From assembly GCF_051055405.1 (NCBI RefSeq), contig NZ_CP167068.1, positions 1,860,001 to 1,924,000 of the forward strand: a stretch of DNA of 64,000 nt, in the 5' to 3' direction. Below, in pieces: positions 7,042 through 16,236 of this stretch. How positions within the stretch are numbered: position 1 is the first letter of the stretch; each line of letters begins with the position of its first letter. Position numbers and translations under genes: made by a program. Under the pieces are notes generated by a model. It saw only the letters and a list, made by a program, of their open reading frames with translations. It searched no databases and was not told where the DNA came from. Source of the DNA: Pseudolachnospira sp051055405 (GTDB lineage: Bacteria; Bacillota; Clostridia; Lachnospirales; Lachnospiraceae).

Positions 7042-8430
7042 TTAGAAACGGAATTTATCCTCAAAATAGCTTTTCAGTTCAGCAATTGGAACCCGCACCT
7101 GCTCCATGGTATCGCGGTCGCGGACCGTCACAGCCCCATCCGTCTCCGAATCAAAATCATAAGTGACGCAGAACGGCGTACCGATTTCATCCTGACGACG
7201 ATAACGTTTTCCAATATTTCCACGATCGTCAAATTCACAGTTAAAATAACGGGAAAGCTCCGCGTATACTTTCTCCGCGCCTTCATTGAGCTTTTTCGAC
7301 AAGGGAAGCACGCCCACCTTCACCGGTGCAATCGCCGGGTGGAAATGTAGTACCGTACGAACATCATTTTCCCCAATTTCTTCCTCATCATACGCGCTGC
7401 AAAGGAAAGCAAGGGTCACACGGTCGGCGCCCAACGACGGCTCAATCACATAAGGGATGTATTTTGCCTTTTCCTCATCGTCAAAATATCCCATATCTTC
7501 TCCCGACACATTCTGGTGCTGGGTCAGATCGTAATCCGTCCGGTCGGCGATGCCCCACAGTTCTCCCCATCCAAAAGGAAACAGGAATTCAATATCAGTG
7601 GTGGCCTTGCTATAGAAACTGAGTTCTTCCGGGGAATGATCTCTCACACGCATCTCATCGGGGCGGATGCCAAGGGTCTGCAGCCACTGAATGCAGTAGG
7701 ATTTCCAATAATCAAACCACTCCAAGTCCGTATCCGGCTTACAGAAAAATTCCAGTTCCATCTGCTCAAACTCACGGGTTCGGAACGTAAAGTTTCCAGG
7801 CGTAATCTCATTCCGGAAGGACTTTCCAACCTGAGCAATGCCAAATGGCACTTTCTTACGGGAAGTGCGCTGTACATTTTTAAAGTTAACAAAAATACCC
7901 TGAGCTGTCTCTGGACGCAAATATACGGTATTCTTCGCATCCTCGGTCACACCCTGGAAAGTTTTAAACATCAGATTAAACTGGCGGATATCCGTAAAGT
8001 TGTGCTTCCCACAGGTAGGGCAGGGCACCTGGTGCTCATCGATAAACGCCTTCATCTGCTCCTGGCTCCATCCATCTACAGAGCCTTCCAGTGTAATCCC
8101 TTTCTCCTGACAGTAATCTTCAATAATCTTATCCGCGCGAAAACGCTCGTGGCACTCTCGACAATCCATCAGAGGATCACTGAATCCGCCAAGATGGCCC
8201 GAAGCTACCCAAGTCTGAGAATTCATCAAAATGGCGCAGTCCACGCCCACGTTATACGGGCTCTCCTGAACAAATTTTTGCCACCATGCCTTTTTCACAT
8301 TGTTTTTCAATTCCACACCTAGGTTTCCATAGTCCCAGGTATTGGCAAGACCACCGTAGATTTCCGAGCCAGGGTATACAAATCCCCTCGACTTGGCAAG
8401 CGCTACGATTTTGTCCATTGTTTTTTCCAT
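7042..8430 (-). CDS. Glycyl-tRNA synthetase, dimeric single-chain type
   Basis: A class II synthetase of 462 aa, the alpha2 form also found in archaea and eukaryotes rather than the two-chain GlyQ/GlyS enzyme. It begins MEKTMDKIVALAKSRGFVYPGSEIYGGLANTW in the expected way. Class II motif 2 lies in GKSFRNEITPGNFTFRTREF, motif 3 in SLGADRVTLAFLCSAY, and the C-terminal anticodon-binding domain follows. A GAGGAGAG site precedes the ATG. It follows the lipoprotein gene by 15 bases and may share its promoter. Confidence 0.96.
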   Translation of the reverse strand: MEKTMDKIVALAKSRGFVYPGSEIYGGLANTWDYGNLGVELKNNVKKAWWQKFVQESPYNVGVDCAILMNSQTWVASGHLGGFSDPLMDCRECHERFRADKIIEDYCQEKGITLEGSVDGWSQEQMKAFIDEHQVPCPTCGKHNFTDIRQFNLMFKTFQGVTEDAKNTVYLRPETAQGIFVNFKNVQRTSRKKVPFGIAQVGKSFRNEITPGNFTFRTREFEQMELEFFCKPDTDLEWFDYWKSYCIQWLQTLGIRPDEMRVRDHSPEELSFYSKATTDIEFLFPFGWGELWGIADRTDYDLTQHQNVSGEDMGYFDDEEKAKYIPYVIEPSLGADRVTLAFLCSAYDEEEIGENDVRTVLHFHPAIAPVKVGVLPLSKKLNEGAEKVYAELSRYFNCEFDDRGNIGKRYRRQDEIGTPFCVTYDFDSETDGAVTVRDRDTMEQVRVPIAELKSYFEDKFRF

Positions 8431-8445
8431 GTTCCCTCTCCTCTA

Positions 8446-9105
8446 TTATTTAAAGATAATATATACCGTCTCGTCTCCGCTGGTGACTACTGTATTTTCG
8501 TCCGCCAAGCTCACCCCGGCGCTCATATACTGCACTTTTCCCTCTACCACCATACGGACTGGACCGGTCAACGCCACAAGAGAATATTTCTTATTTTTTT
8601 GAATAGCCTCCACATCCGCGGCGGAACCGTCCGCATTCACCATACCGGAAAAGTCAAGACCGGAATTAATTCCATCTGCAACCGTGCCGATAATCAAATC
8701 CTTGACACTTCCCGCATCTTCCGTTCCGTTGAATTTCAAATAGTCCTCGGCGCTTTTATAATTCAGCTTCGCCGTCGCATTTTGATTTTCTACTTTGAAC
8801 TCATCGATAGAAATATTTAATTCATCCTTTTTATCCTCGAGATAGGCCAAATCCTTCCCGCATGTTCCTTTATTATATTCCTTTACGGCCGTTTCCAGAA
8901 AGGTTTTCATCTCATTCTCGTCGTAACGCGGCGCGTCAAACGCGCTGTTATCGATACTGACCGCCTCAAAACTGACGACTGTCTTATCCTTTTTCACAAA
9001 AATACTATTTTCCGTGGGCTCAAACTTCACTGAGCTGCACCCTGCCATGGCCAGAACCATCATCCCCGTGATCACTGTAGACAGTACCTTTTTCCAAGCC
9101 TTCAT
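8446..9105 (-). CDS. Hypothetical lipoprotein
   Basis: A 219-aa exported lipoprotein. The basic start (MKAWKKV), hydrophobic core and lipobox LAMAGC (Cys at about 23) predict signal peptidase II processing and anchoring to the outer face of the membrane. The mature part is acidic and has no catalytic motif that I recognise; the sequence around EMKTFLETAVKEYNKGTCGKDLAYL may be a DUF5105-like segment. A clear AGGAGG site precedes the start. The linkage to the glycyl-tRNA synthetase gene is only positional. Confidence 0.75.
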   Translation of the reverse strand: MKAWKKVLSTVITGMMVLAMAGCSSVKFEPTENSIFVKKDKTVVSFEAVSIDNSAFDAPRYDENEMKTFLETAVKEYNKGTCGKDLAYLEDKKDELNISIDEFKVENQNATAKLNYKSAEDYLKFNGTEDAGSVKDLIIGTVADGINSGLDFSGMVNADGSAADVEAIQKNKKYSLVALTGPVRMVVEGKVQYMSAGVSLADENTVVTSGDETVYIIFK

Positions 9106-9340
9106 GTGCTCTCCTCCTAATACGACTCTGCTAATCGAGTCAACCCCCGCGGCTTTGACTCGCTGACTTAGTATAGTTTACCGTGAATTAGTACAAATTT
9201 CAAGCAATTTTTCCATTAACTTTCCGAAAAGAAAAACCGCCATTATGCTCCAAAAGCCTTCTCTCTTTGCTGCCCCGCCGCAGTGCGATCCATAACGGAA
9301 CAGTTTTATTCTCTGGGTGATTCTTCGCAATTTCCTATAG
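9106..9340. other. Intergenic stretch upstream of the lipoprotein gene
   Basis: No gene is seen. It must carry the lipoprotein promoter; a TATACT on the minus strand near 9170 is the best -10 candidate, without a convincing -35. The right end holds one solo copy of the AATTTCCTATAGAATAAAA motif (9329-9348). Confidence 0.4.
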
Positions 9341-9348
9341 AATAAAAA
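9329..9348. repeat. Solo copy of terminator-associated motif
   Basis: AATTTCCTATAGAATAAAAA abuts the rpsA terminator hairpin. It matches the terminal arm of the palindromic repeat at 51301-51322. Confidence 0.6.
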
Positions 9349-9370
9349 GGGCGGCTTTCCTTAGCCGCCC
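9341..9370 (-). terminator. Intrinsic terminator of rpsA
   Basis: On the minus strand GGGCGGCTAAGGAAAGCCGCCC (arms 9370-9364 and 9355-9349) is followed by TTTTTATT. It is a classic short, GC-rich stem 13 bases behind the stop codon. Confidence 0.93.
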
Positions 9371-9382
9371 CAAAATAATATT

Positions 9383-10474
9383 TTACTCTTCTTCGCTCTC
9401 TTCAGCCGGAGCCTCTTCCTGCTCCAAAGCCTTTATGCTCAAGCTGATCTTTCTCTCCTCCGGATTGAAGTCAACGACAGTAGCCTGAACTTCCTGACCA
9501 ATAGAAAGCACATCGGACGGTTTCTCCACATGCTCCTTGGAAATCTGAGATACATGCAGCAAAGCGTCTACGCCGGGCTCCAGCTCCACAAAAGCGCCAA
9601 AGTCGGTCATGCGGGCTACCTTACCGGTCACCACATTTCCCGCCGCATATTTCTCTTCCGCATTTACCCAAGGATTCTTATCAGGGAATTTCAGGCTCAA
9701 CGCAATCTTTTCTCCTTTAATTTCCTTGATAAACGCCTCTACTTCATCGCCCACTTTGAAAAGTTTCTTCGGGCTCTCAATTCTGCCCCAGGACATCTCC
9801 GAAATATGCAGCAGTCCGTCCGCGCCGCCGAGATCAATGAACGCGCCGAAGTCAGTCAGATTTTTCACCTTTCCGGTGACAATCATGCCTTCCTCGATTC
9901 TCTCCATCAGCGCCTTCTGGGCAGCGGCTTTCCGCTCTACCAAAATCTGCTTGCGGTCGCCGATAATTCTTCTTCTCTTCGGATTAAATTCAATAATCAC
10001 AAACTCAATTTCCTGATCCGAGTATTTGTTCAAATCTCTCTCAAAACCGTCGGATACCAGGCTTGCCGGAATGAAAACGCGGATGCCGTCAACCATCACG
10101 CTGAGACCGCCGTTTAACACCTGGGTTACCTTCGCTGTCAACACGGTCTTGTTCTCAAAAGCTTCCTCCAGCTCCTTGCTGCTGCGATCCTGAGCCAGTC
10201 TCTTATAAGAAAGAGAAACCTGTCCCTCGCCGTCATTTACCTTGAGAACTTTTACCTCCAGCTCGTCACCGATATGAACCAGTTCCGTCAGATCTGCAGA
10301 TGAGTCGTTCGTATACTCATTCTTCGTCACAATGCCGTCTGCTTTATATCCGATATTCAGGCTGATCTCGTTTTCTTTTACGCCGATCACGGTACCCTTA
10401 ACCACTGCTCCCGTACGTATTTGGTTTAATGAGCCTTCCTCATTCAGTAATTGTTCAAAGCTTACTTCTGACAT
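9383..10474 (-). CDS. Ribosomal protein S1-type RNA-binding protein
   Basis: A 363-aa protein with four S1 OB-fold repeats at about residues 17-90, 105-170, 191-260 and 276-345. The last two carry the canonical signature (GMIVTGKVKNLTDFGAFIDLG and GNVVTGKVARMTDFGAFVEL). Four repeats rather than six is usual in Firmicutes, where S1 is not always a stable ribosome component. The acidic tail (EEAPAEESEEE) is common. It overlaps ispH by 20 bases; the cmk-ispH-rpsA order is a frequent Clostridia arrangement. Confidence 0.93.
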   Translation of the reverse strand: MSEVSFEQLLNEEGSLNQIRTGAVVKGTVIGVKENEISLNIGYKADGIVTKNEYTNDSSADLTELVHIGDELEVKVLKVNDGEGQVSLSYKRLAQDRSSKELEEAFENKTVLTAKVTQVLNGGLSVMVDGIRVFIPASLVSDGFERDLNKYSDQEIEFVIIEFNPKRRRIIGDRKQILVERKAAAQKALMERIEEGMIVTGKVKNLTDFGAFIDLGGADGLLHISEMSWGRIESPKKLFKVGDEVEAFIKEIKGEKIALSLKFPDKNPWVNAEEKYAAGNVVTGKVARMTDFGAFVELEPGVDALLHVSQISKEHVEKPSDVLSIGQEVQATVVDFNPEERKISLSIKALEQEEAPAEESEEE

Positions 10475-11300
10475 AAGTATGAACCTCCTCGATAATATTA
10501 TTCGGGGTGCTCGCCCCTGCTGTGATACCTACGCTACGTACATTAGGGAAACATTGCGTTTTCAAGTCAACGAGTGTCTGTACATAAAAAGTCTGATTGC
10601 ACTCCGCCTTACAAATATCGTAGAGCTTCTGTGTATTAGAGCTGTGCCTGCCTCCAATCACGATCATCGCGTCCACGCCCTTGGCTATCGTCCTTGCCTC
10701 GATTTGACGTTCCTGTGTAGCATTGCAAATTGTGTTCACAACACTACTATGATAACCCTTTTCTTCCATTTTTTCAACTAGTTCTTGAAATTTCTTATAA
10801 TTAAAAGTTGTTTGGCTTACCACCGTCATTTTTTCTGCTGGAGGTATGGTTTCAATTTCCTCTAATGTAGATACAACATAAGGTTTTGTGCGGCTCCAGC
10901 CGCAAATTCCAATCACTTCCGGGTGGTTTCGATCTCCTACGATGACCACCGTGTCGCCGGCTGCCGACGCCCTATCCACCGCTTTATGAATCTTTTTTAC
11001 AAAAGGGCAGGTGGCGTCCACCACGGTCAGCCCCTGGGCATTCATTTTTTCTTGTACCTCGCGCCCCACCCCATGGGAACGAATGATGATCGTTCCCTCT
11101 GTAATCTTTGCCAACTCTTCCTCGTCATGGATAACCTGGACGCCTCTAGATTCCAAATCCGCTACCACTTCCTCGTTATGGATGATCGGTCCATAGGTAT
11201 AGATCGGAAGCGTCCCTTGCCTGACCTGTTCATAGACCTGCTCCACCGCCCGTTTCACACCAAAGCAGAATCCCGCTGTCTTCGCCAATACGACCTTCAT
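10455..11300 (-). CDS. 4-hydroxy-3-methylbut-2-enyl diphosphate reductase (IspH)
   Basis: The last enzyme of the MEP isoprenoid pathway, converting HMBPP to IPP and DMAPP with a [4Fe-4S] cluster. The three cluster cysteines are visible: KTAGFCFGVKRAV at the start, VDATCPFVKKIH near 96, and VVNTICNATQERQ near 193. The conserved HSSNTQKL and GITAGASTPNNIIEEV motifs follow. The 281-aa length is the stand-alone form. In some Clostridia this protein is fused to S1; here the two frames only overlap, reflecting the same partnership. Confidence 0.96.
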   Translation of the reverse strand: MKVVLAKTAGFCFGVKRAVEQVYEQVRQGTLPIYTYGPIIHNEEVVADLESRGVQVIHDEEELAKITEGTIIIRSHGVGREVQEKMNAQGLTVVDATCPFVKKIHKAVDRASAAGDTVVIVGDRNHPEVIGICGWSRTKPYVVSTLEEIETIPPAEKMTVVSQTTFNYKKFQELVEKMEEKGYHSSVVNTICNATQERQIEARTIAKGVDAMIVIGGRHSSNTQKLYDICKAECNQTFYVQTLVDLKTQCFPNVRSVGITAGASTPNNIIEEVHTYVRSKL

Positions 11301-11965
11301 TTCATCCGCTCCTGATACAGCAGGAAAATCCTCTCCACCACTTGATCAATGGAAAGCTCGGTGGCGTCCACCAAAACAGCGTCTTCTGCCTGACGAAGCG
11401 GCGCGGTCTCCCGGTTCATATCCCGCTGGTCCCGCTCCCGAATATCCTTCTTGATCTCCTCGTAGGGACAGCTCTGCCCCTTTTCCTGCAGTTCCACATA
11501 CCGTCTTCTGGCACGTTCCTCTACGCTGGCCGTCAGGTAAATCTTTAACGCCGCATCTGGAAGCACCACTGTCCCAATGTCCCGGCCGTCCATAATCACA
11601 GCAGTCTTCGCGGCTAACGCCTGTTGAAGTTCCGTCATCTTTCTTCTCACCGCCGGATAAACGGAGGAACAAGACGCCATATTTCCCACCGCCTCCTCCC
11701 GAAGACTTCCGGTGACGTTCTCGCCATTCAAATATACCTGCTGCGCGCCATTTTCATAAGCAATGGAAACCTCTGCGCTGGAACATGCCTTGGTAATACC
11801 GGCTTCATCTTCCGAAGAAAGCCCCAAACGCAAAAAATAAATACCCATCGCCCGGTACATGGCCCCTGTGTCCACATACACCAGACCTAATTTTTTCGCC
11901 ACTTGCTTTGCCACGGTACTTTTTCCAGCGCCAGCCGGGCCGTCCACCGCAATATTTCGATTCAT
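11297..11965 (-). CDS. Cytidylate kinase
   Basis: A 222-aa NMP kinase that phosphorylates CMP and dCMP. The P-loop is at the N-terminus (AVDGPAGAGKSTVAK), followed by YVDTGAMYRA (nucleotide base and ribose contacts), the central MDGRDIGTVVLPDA, and the lid segment RARRRYVELQEKGQ. It overlaps ispH by ATGA. Cmk in this operon supplies precursors for lipid and nucleic acid synthesis together with isoprenoid output. Confidence 0.96.
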   Translation of the reverse strand: MNRNIAVDGPAGAGKSTVAKQVAKKLGLVYVDTGAMYRAMGIYFLRLGLSSEDEAGITKACSSAEVSIAYENGAQQVYLNGENVTGSLREEAVGNMASCSSVYPAVRRKMTELQQALAAKTAVIMDGRDIGTVVLPDAALKIYLTASVEERARRRYVELQEKGQSCPYEEIKKDIRERDQRDMNRETAPLRQAEDAVLVDATELSIDQVVERIFLLYQERMK

Positions 11966-12028
11966 TTCTTGCCCTCTTTCCTAATTTTTACTCCTAACAA
12001 ACATGCTTGTATGTCGAAAGAATCCTTG

Positions 12029-13276
12029 CTATCCTTCGGAAGCTCCGGCTGCCTTTCCTGCCGCGCGGCCAGTGCTCCAGGCAATCTGCAGATTATATCC
12101 ACCGGTAAAGCCATCCAAATCGAGAATCTCTCCGACAAAAAATAAATGTTTCACCCGTTTAGATTCCATGGTTGCCGGATGAACTTCCTTCACGGAAATT
12201 CCTCCCTGCGTAATGATCGCCTCCGGATACCCACGCAGTCCCGTCAAACGCATGGGAAAAGCCTTCAACACACGAACCAGACTGTAGCGTGCTTCCCGCG
12301 TCACCTCGTGAACCGGGATCTCCGGAGGTATTTTCGATAGACGAAGTGCGACAGGAACTGCCCGCGCGGGCAGCAGATTTCCAACCACGTTTTTGAGAAT
12401 CTTATTTTTCCCATTCTCGAATTCCCGCAGGATTCTAGCGGAAAGCTGTTCCTCTGACAACGCCGGCTTCCAATCAATGGTCAGCTCCAGAGGCCCTTTC
12501 TCCAACTCCTTTGCAACCACGCTGCTGGCGGAAAGCAAAGCCGGGCCGCTGACACCAAAATGGGTGAACATCATCTCCCCAAACCCATTGGTCAACTCCT
12601 TTTTTCCCTTTCGGATCGAGACCGATATATTCTTCAACGCCAATCCCTGTAATTCTCCCGCCGGACTTCCATCCCCAAATTCAGCTTCCATGGGAACCAG
12701 GGCAGGCCGCAGGGCAGTAACTGCATGTCCGGTCTGCTCCGCCCATCGATACCCGTCTCCCGTAGAGCCGGTGGTTGGATAAGAAAGGCCGCCCGTAGCC
12801 ACAATCACCGCGTCAGCCTCCATCTTCCTGTCCTTTACATAGACGCCGCGGCACATTTCTTCTTCCACAAAAAGTCCGGACACTTCCGTATTCAGGCAAA
12901 TTTGAACCCCCGCCTGCTCCAAAATCTTTTGAAACGTTTTTATCACATCGGAAGACTTATCCGAAACGGGAAATACCCGATTCCCTCGTTCTACTTTCAA
13001 TTTCAGCCCGTGCGCCGTAAGCCAGTTCATCATATCCTGGCTATTCCAACTCCCATAGGAGGAATAGAGAAATTTGGGATTACTGACCATGTTCTCAAAA
13101 AAGGCGTCCCGATCGCATGCATTGGTAACATTGCAGCGGCCTTTTCCTGTAATATAAAGCTTTTTCCCCAACTTTTCATTTTTTTCCAGCAGGACTACCG
13201 TATGTCCATCCTCTGCCGCGGCGGCGGCGGCCATCATTCCTGCCGCGCCCCCTCCGATTACCAGTATTTTGCTCAA
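12029..13276 (-). CDS. NAD(P)/FAD-dependent oxidoreductase (HI0933/YtfP family)
   Basis: A flavoprotein of about 415 aa. The FAD-binding Rossmann start is KILVIGGGAAGMMAAAAAAE, followed by GKKLYITGKGRCNVTNAC and, near the C-terminus, LDGFTGGYNLQIAWSTGRAAG. The best start is the TTG at 13276 because GGAG lies five bases upstream and the protein then begins directly at the dinucleotide fold; the upstream ATG at 13315 adds an unrelated extension. The family's physiological substrate is unknown. It lies 63 bases before cmk and may head this operon. Confidence 0.88.
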   Translation of the reverse strand: MSKILVIGGGAAGMMAAAAAAEDGHTVVLLEKNEKLGKKLYITGKGRCNVTNACDRDAFFENMVSNPKFLYSSYGSWNSQDMMNWLTAHGLKLKVERGNRVFPVSDKSSDVIKTFQKILEQAGVQICLNTEVSGLFVEEEMCRGVYVKDRKMEADAVIVATGGLSYPTTGSTGDGYRWAEQTGHAVTALRPALVPMEAEFGDGSPAGELQGLALKNISVSIRKGKKELTNGFGEMMFTHFGVSGPALLSASSVVAKELEKGPLELTIDWKPALSEEQLSARILREFENGKNKILKNVVGNLLPARAVPVALRLSKIPPEIPVHEVTREARYSLVRVLKAFPMRLTGLRGYPEAIITQGGISVKEVHPATMESKRVKHLFFVGEILDLDGFTGGYNLQIAWSTGRAAGKAAGASEG

Positions 13277-13366
13277 TATCGCTCCTTTTTTATTCACATA
13301 GAAACGTGTTGTCAATTGGAGGTAATCATATCACAAATCCCCCTTTTTTTCAAGAATTCCCTGTCA

Positions 13367-13615
13367 GATTCCGTTGTCAAAAAATCCGGGGTGCAGAAGA
13401 GATATTGGAATATTTTGTATTTGCAGGAGCGTTAGTACTTCTTCGATTCCGAGAATTTGTATTACGAACAAAAATGAGACTGTTTGAGCGCAGCGAGTTT
13501 CTTATTTTTGTGAGTGTTTTTTACAAATTATCGAAATCTTAGAAGTACTTGCTCCGAAACCCTACAAAATATTCCAATACCGCTTCTATACACTTGACCT
13601 TTTGACAACGGAATC
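13367..13615. repeat. 249-bp imperfect fold-back element
   Basis: Nested inverted segments fold the whole stretch on itself. GATTCCGTTGTCAAAA (13367-13382) pairs perfectly with 13600-13615; ATATTGGAATATTTTGTA (13402-13419) with 13563-13580 (17 of 18); the AGTACTTCT region (13434-13442) with 13541-13549; and further AT-rich inner arms surround a loop near TGAGCGCAGCGAG (13482-13494). No protein is encoded. It resembles a MITE-like or structured dispersed element. Only one copy lies in the window. Confidence 0.75.
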
Positions 13616-13624
13616 CGCCAAAAC

Positions 13625-13653
13625 CAAAAGGCGCCTGCCAAAGCAGACGCCTT
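13625..13653 (-). terminator. Intrinsic terminator of the oad operon
   Basis: On the minus strand AAGGCGTCTGC (13653-13643) pairs with GCAGGCGCCTT (13638-13628), followed by TTGG. It is 17 bases behind the oadA stop codon. The U-tract is short, but the 11-bp stem is strong. Confidence 0.75.
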
Positions 13654-13669
13654 AAAAAGTGAACAAGTA

Positions 13670-15073
13670 TTATTTTACCGGTGTTACGGAACACTCCACA
13701 TCGCCCTGTACAGGAGCGTTGCCCTCTCTCACGGCCTTGCGGTGCTTGAAGAAATCCATCGCCACCTGAGGGAACAGCGCGTAGGACAATACATCCTCAT
13801 CCTGCTCTTTCCAATCTGCGATCTCCGCCTCAAGCTTGGTCAGCTCCGGCTCAATCAGATCCGCCGGACGGCAGGTGATCGGTTCCTTGTCTCCGATTAC
13901 CTTTTTCTGTACTTCCGCATTAAAAGGACGAACCGTCTGGCCATACTCACCGGCTAAGATCGCCTTGGTTTCCTTGGTCGACATCTTATAGCGCTCGCCC
14001 ATCAATACGTTAAACACAGCCTGGGTTCCCACGATCTGGCTGGAAGGGGTTACCAGGGGAGGCATACCCATGTCCTCACGAACACGTGGAATCTCTTTCA
14101 ACACATCGTAGAACTTATCTTCCGCTCTCTGGTCTTTCAACTGAGAAACCAGGTTCGACAGCATGCCGCCGGGTACCTGATAACGAAGGGTATTGATATC
14201 TACGCCCATTACCTTCGGGTTCAGCAGCCCGCTGGCCAACGCTTCCTCACGAAGAGGACGGAAATAATCTGCGATCTCGCTGAGCAGATTCTGATCCAGT
14301 CCCGTATCATACTCGGTACCGCGGAAGGTCTCTACCAGAACTTCCGTGGACGGCTGGCTGGTACCTTCTCCAAAAGGAGACATCGCCGTATCGATGATAT
14401 CGCAGCCCGCCTCTACGGCACGCATATAAGTCATGCTTCCCACGCCGCTGGTGCAATGGGTGTGCAGCTCCAACGGCACATGGATATTTTCTTTCAGAAC
14501 CTTTACCAGGGCTTCCGCCTCATAGGGCACCAGCAGACCAGCCATGTCCTTGATACAGATCGAATCTGCACCCATGTCCTCCATGCGTTTCGCCAGATCC
14601 ACATAGTACTCGTGGGTATACGGCTCGCCAAGCGTATAGGAAATCGCGGTCTGCACATGGCCGCCTTCCTTTTTCGTCGCCTTAACGGCGGTCTCCAGAT
14701 TGCGGACATCGTTCAGAGCGTCGAAAATACGGATAATATCAATACCGTTGGCAATGGATTTCTGTACAAAGTATTCCACTACGTCGTCGGCATAATGACG
14801 GTATCCCAGAATATTCTGGCCGCGGAACAGCATCTGCAGCTTCGTATTCTTAAAACCGTCGCGCATCTTACGCAATCTCTCCCAGGGATCTTCCTTCAGG
14901 AAACGCAGAGCCGCGTCAAAGGTAGCGCCGCCCCACATCTCTACTGCATGGTAGCCAACCTGGTCCATCTTTTCAATGATAGGGAGCATCTGTTCCGTCG
15001 TCATACGGGTCGCAATCAGGGACTGATGGCCGTCACGCAGAACCGTCTCCATAATTTTTACTGGTCTTGCCAT
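13670..15073 (-). CDS. Oxaloacetate decarboxylase alpha subunit (carboxyltransferase)
   Basis: Carboxyltransferase of a biotin-dependent Na+-pumping decarboxylase. It moves the carboxyl group from oxaloacetate to biotin in the cytoplasm. The 467 aa form a TIM barrel plus helical domain: ETVLRDGHQSLIATRM holds the metal-binding Asp, SICIKDMAGLLVPYEA the Lys that is carboxylated in the family, and LHTHCTSGVG the metal His pair. The biotin domain usual at the OadA C-terminus is absent and is encoded separately at 16237. Alternatives are a pyruvate-carboxylase B-type subunit; the OadB neighbour favours decarboxylase. Confidence 0.93.
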   Translation of the reverse strand: MARPVKIMETVLRDGHQSLIATRMTTEQMLPIIEKMDQVGYHAVEMWGGATFDAALRFLKEDPWERLRKMRDGFKNTKLQMLFRGQNILGYRHYADDVVEYFVQKSIANGIDIIRIFDALNDVRNLETAVKATKKEGGHVQTAISYTLGEPYTHEYYVDLAKRMEDMGADSICIKDMAGLLVPYEAEALVKVLKENIHVPLELHTHCTSGVGSMTYMRAVEAGCDIIDTAMSPFGEGTSQPSTEVLVETFRGTEYDTGLDQNLLSEIADYFRPLREEALASGLLNPKVMGVDINTLRYQVPGGMLSNLVSQLKDQRAEDKFYDVLKEIPRVREDMGMPPLVTPSSQIVGTQAVFNVLMGERYKMSTKETKAILAGEYGQTVRPFNAEVQKKVIGDKEPITCRPADLIEPELTKLEAEIADWKEQDEDVLSYALFPQVAMDFFKHRKAVREGNAPVQGDVECSVTPVK

Positions 15074-15087
15074 ATCTTATGTTCCTC

Positions 15088-16212
15088 CTATTTCACACCA
15101 AAGATAGCCATAAAGGTACCGGCTGCTACAGCCGTACCGATAACGCCGGCTACGTTGGGGCCCATCGCATGCATCAGCAGGAAGTTGGTCGGATCTGCCT
15201 CCGCGCCGACCTTCTGGGACACACGGGCAGCCATCGGAACTGCGGACACGCCGGCAGAACCGATCAGAGGATTGATCTTGCCGCCGGAAAGCTTGCTCAT
15301 CAGTTTTCCCAGCATCACGCCGCCGAAGGTACCAAAGGCAAATGCAACCAAGCCGCAAAGCACGATCTTCAAGGTATCCGCCTTCAGGAAAGCCTCGGCG
15401 GAAGTGGTCGCTCCCACAGAAGTACCCAGTAAGATAACCACGATGTACATCAATGCGTTGGAAGCCGTCTCAGTCAACTGACGAACCACACCGGACTCAC
15501 GGAACAGGTTTCCTAACATCAGCATACCAACCAGCGGAGCCGTGCTCGGCAGAATCATGCAGACCACGATGGTGATCACAACCGGGAACAGGATCTTCTC
15601 CAGCTTAGAAACCGGGCGAAGCTGTCCCATCTTGATCTTCCGCTCTTTTTCCGTCGTGCAGAGCTTCATGATCGGAGGCTGAATCAGCGGAACCAGGGAC
15701 ATGTAAGAATATGCAGCCACAGCGATCGGTCCCAGCAGAGCCACCTGCCCCAGTTTAGAAGCTAAGAAGATCGAAGTCGGGCCATCTGCGCCGCCGATGA
15801 TGGAGATCGCCGCAGCCTCCGCACCATTAAATCCAACTACCATCGCCAGGAAGTAAGCCACATAGATACCCAGCTGAGCCGCAGCTCCCATCAGGAAGCT
15901 TTTCGGATTTGCGATCAACGGTCCAAAGTCCGTCATGGCGCCCACGCCCATAAAGATCAGGGACGGCAGAATCGCCCACTCATCCAGCAAATAGAAATAA
16001 TGAAGCAGTCCGCCTTCTTCAATGATCGGCGGATAAATATTTACCAACAGCATACCGAATGCAATCGGTACCAGAAGCAACGGCTCAAATCCCTTCGCGA
16101 TCGCCAGATACAGGAAAATACATGCGATGATGATCATCACATAGTTTCCCCAATACAAACTGGCAAACGCGGTCTGATCGAGCAGATTCGCAATCGTTTG
16201 TCCAATACTCAT
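15088..16212 (-). CDS. Na+-translocating decarboxylase beta subunit (OadB)
   Basis: A 374-aa integral membrane protein with about nine to eleven hydrophobic helices. It decarboxylates carboxybiotin and couples this to Na+ export. The family hallmarks are present: SLIFMGVGAMTDFGPLIANP near 100 with the functional Asp, and FNGAEAAAISIIGGADGPTSIF, a re-entrant loop with Gly-Gly-Ala-Asp. It starts 25 bases after the biotin carrier gene. The same family serves methylmalonyl-CoA and glutaconyl-CoA decarboxylases, so specificity comes from OadA. Confidence 0.95.
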   Translation of the reverse strand: MSIGQTIANLLDQTAFASLYWGNYVMIIIACIFLYLAIAKGFEPLLLVPIAFGMLLVNIYPPIIEEGGLLHYFYLLDEWAILPSLIFMGVGAMTDFGPLIANPKSFLMGAAAQLGIYVAYFLAMVVGFNGAEAAAISIIGGADGPTSIFLASKLGQVALLGPIAVAAYSYMSLVPLIQPPIMKLCTTEKERKIKMGQLRPVSKLEKILFPVVITIVVCMILPSTAPLVGMLMLGNLFRESGVVRQLTETASNALMYIVVILLGTSVGATTSAEAFLKADTLKIVLCGLVAFAFGTFGGVMLGKLMSKLSGGKINPLIGSAGVSAVPMAARVSQKVGAEADPTNFLLMHAMGPNVAGVIGTAVAAGTFMAIFGVK

Positions 16213-16236
16213 GATAATTCCTCCTCTGAAACCGGC

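Noticed and set aside
7516..8322. 268-codon open frame on the plus strand
   Set aside because: It is antisense to glycyl-tRNA synthetase.
14456..15481. 341-codon open frame on the plus strand
   Set aside because: It is antisense to oadA and oadB, without any recognisable domain or ribosome site.
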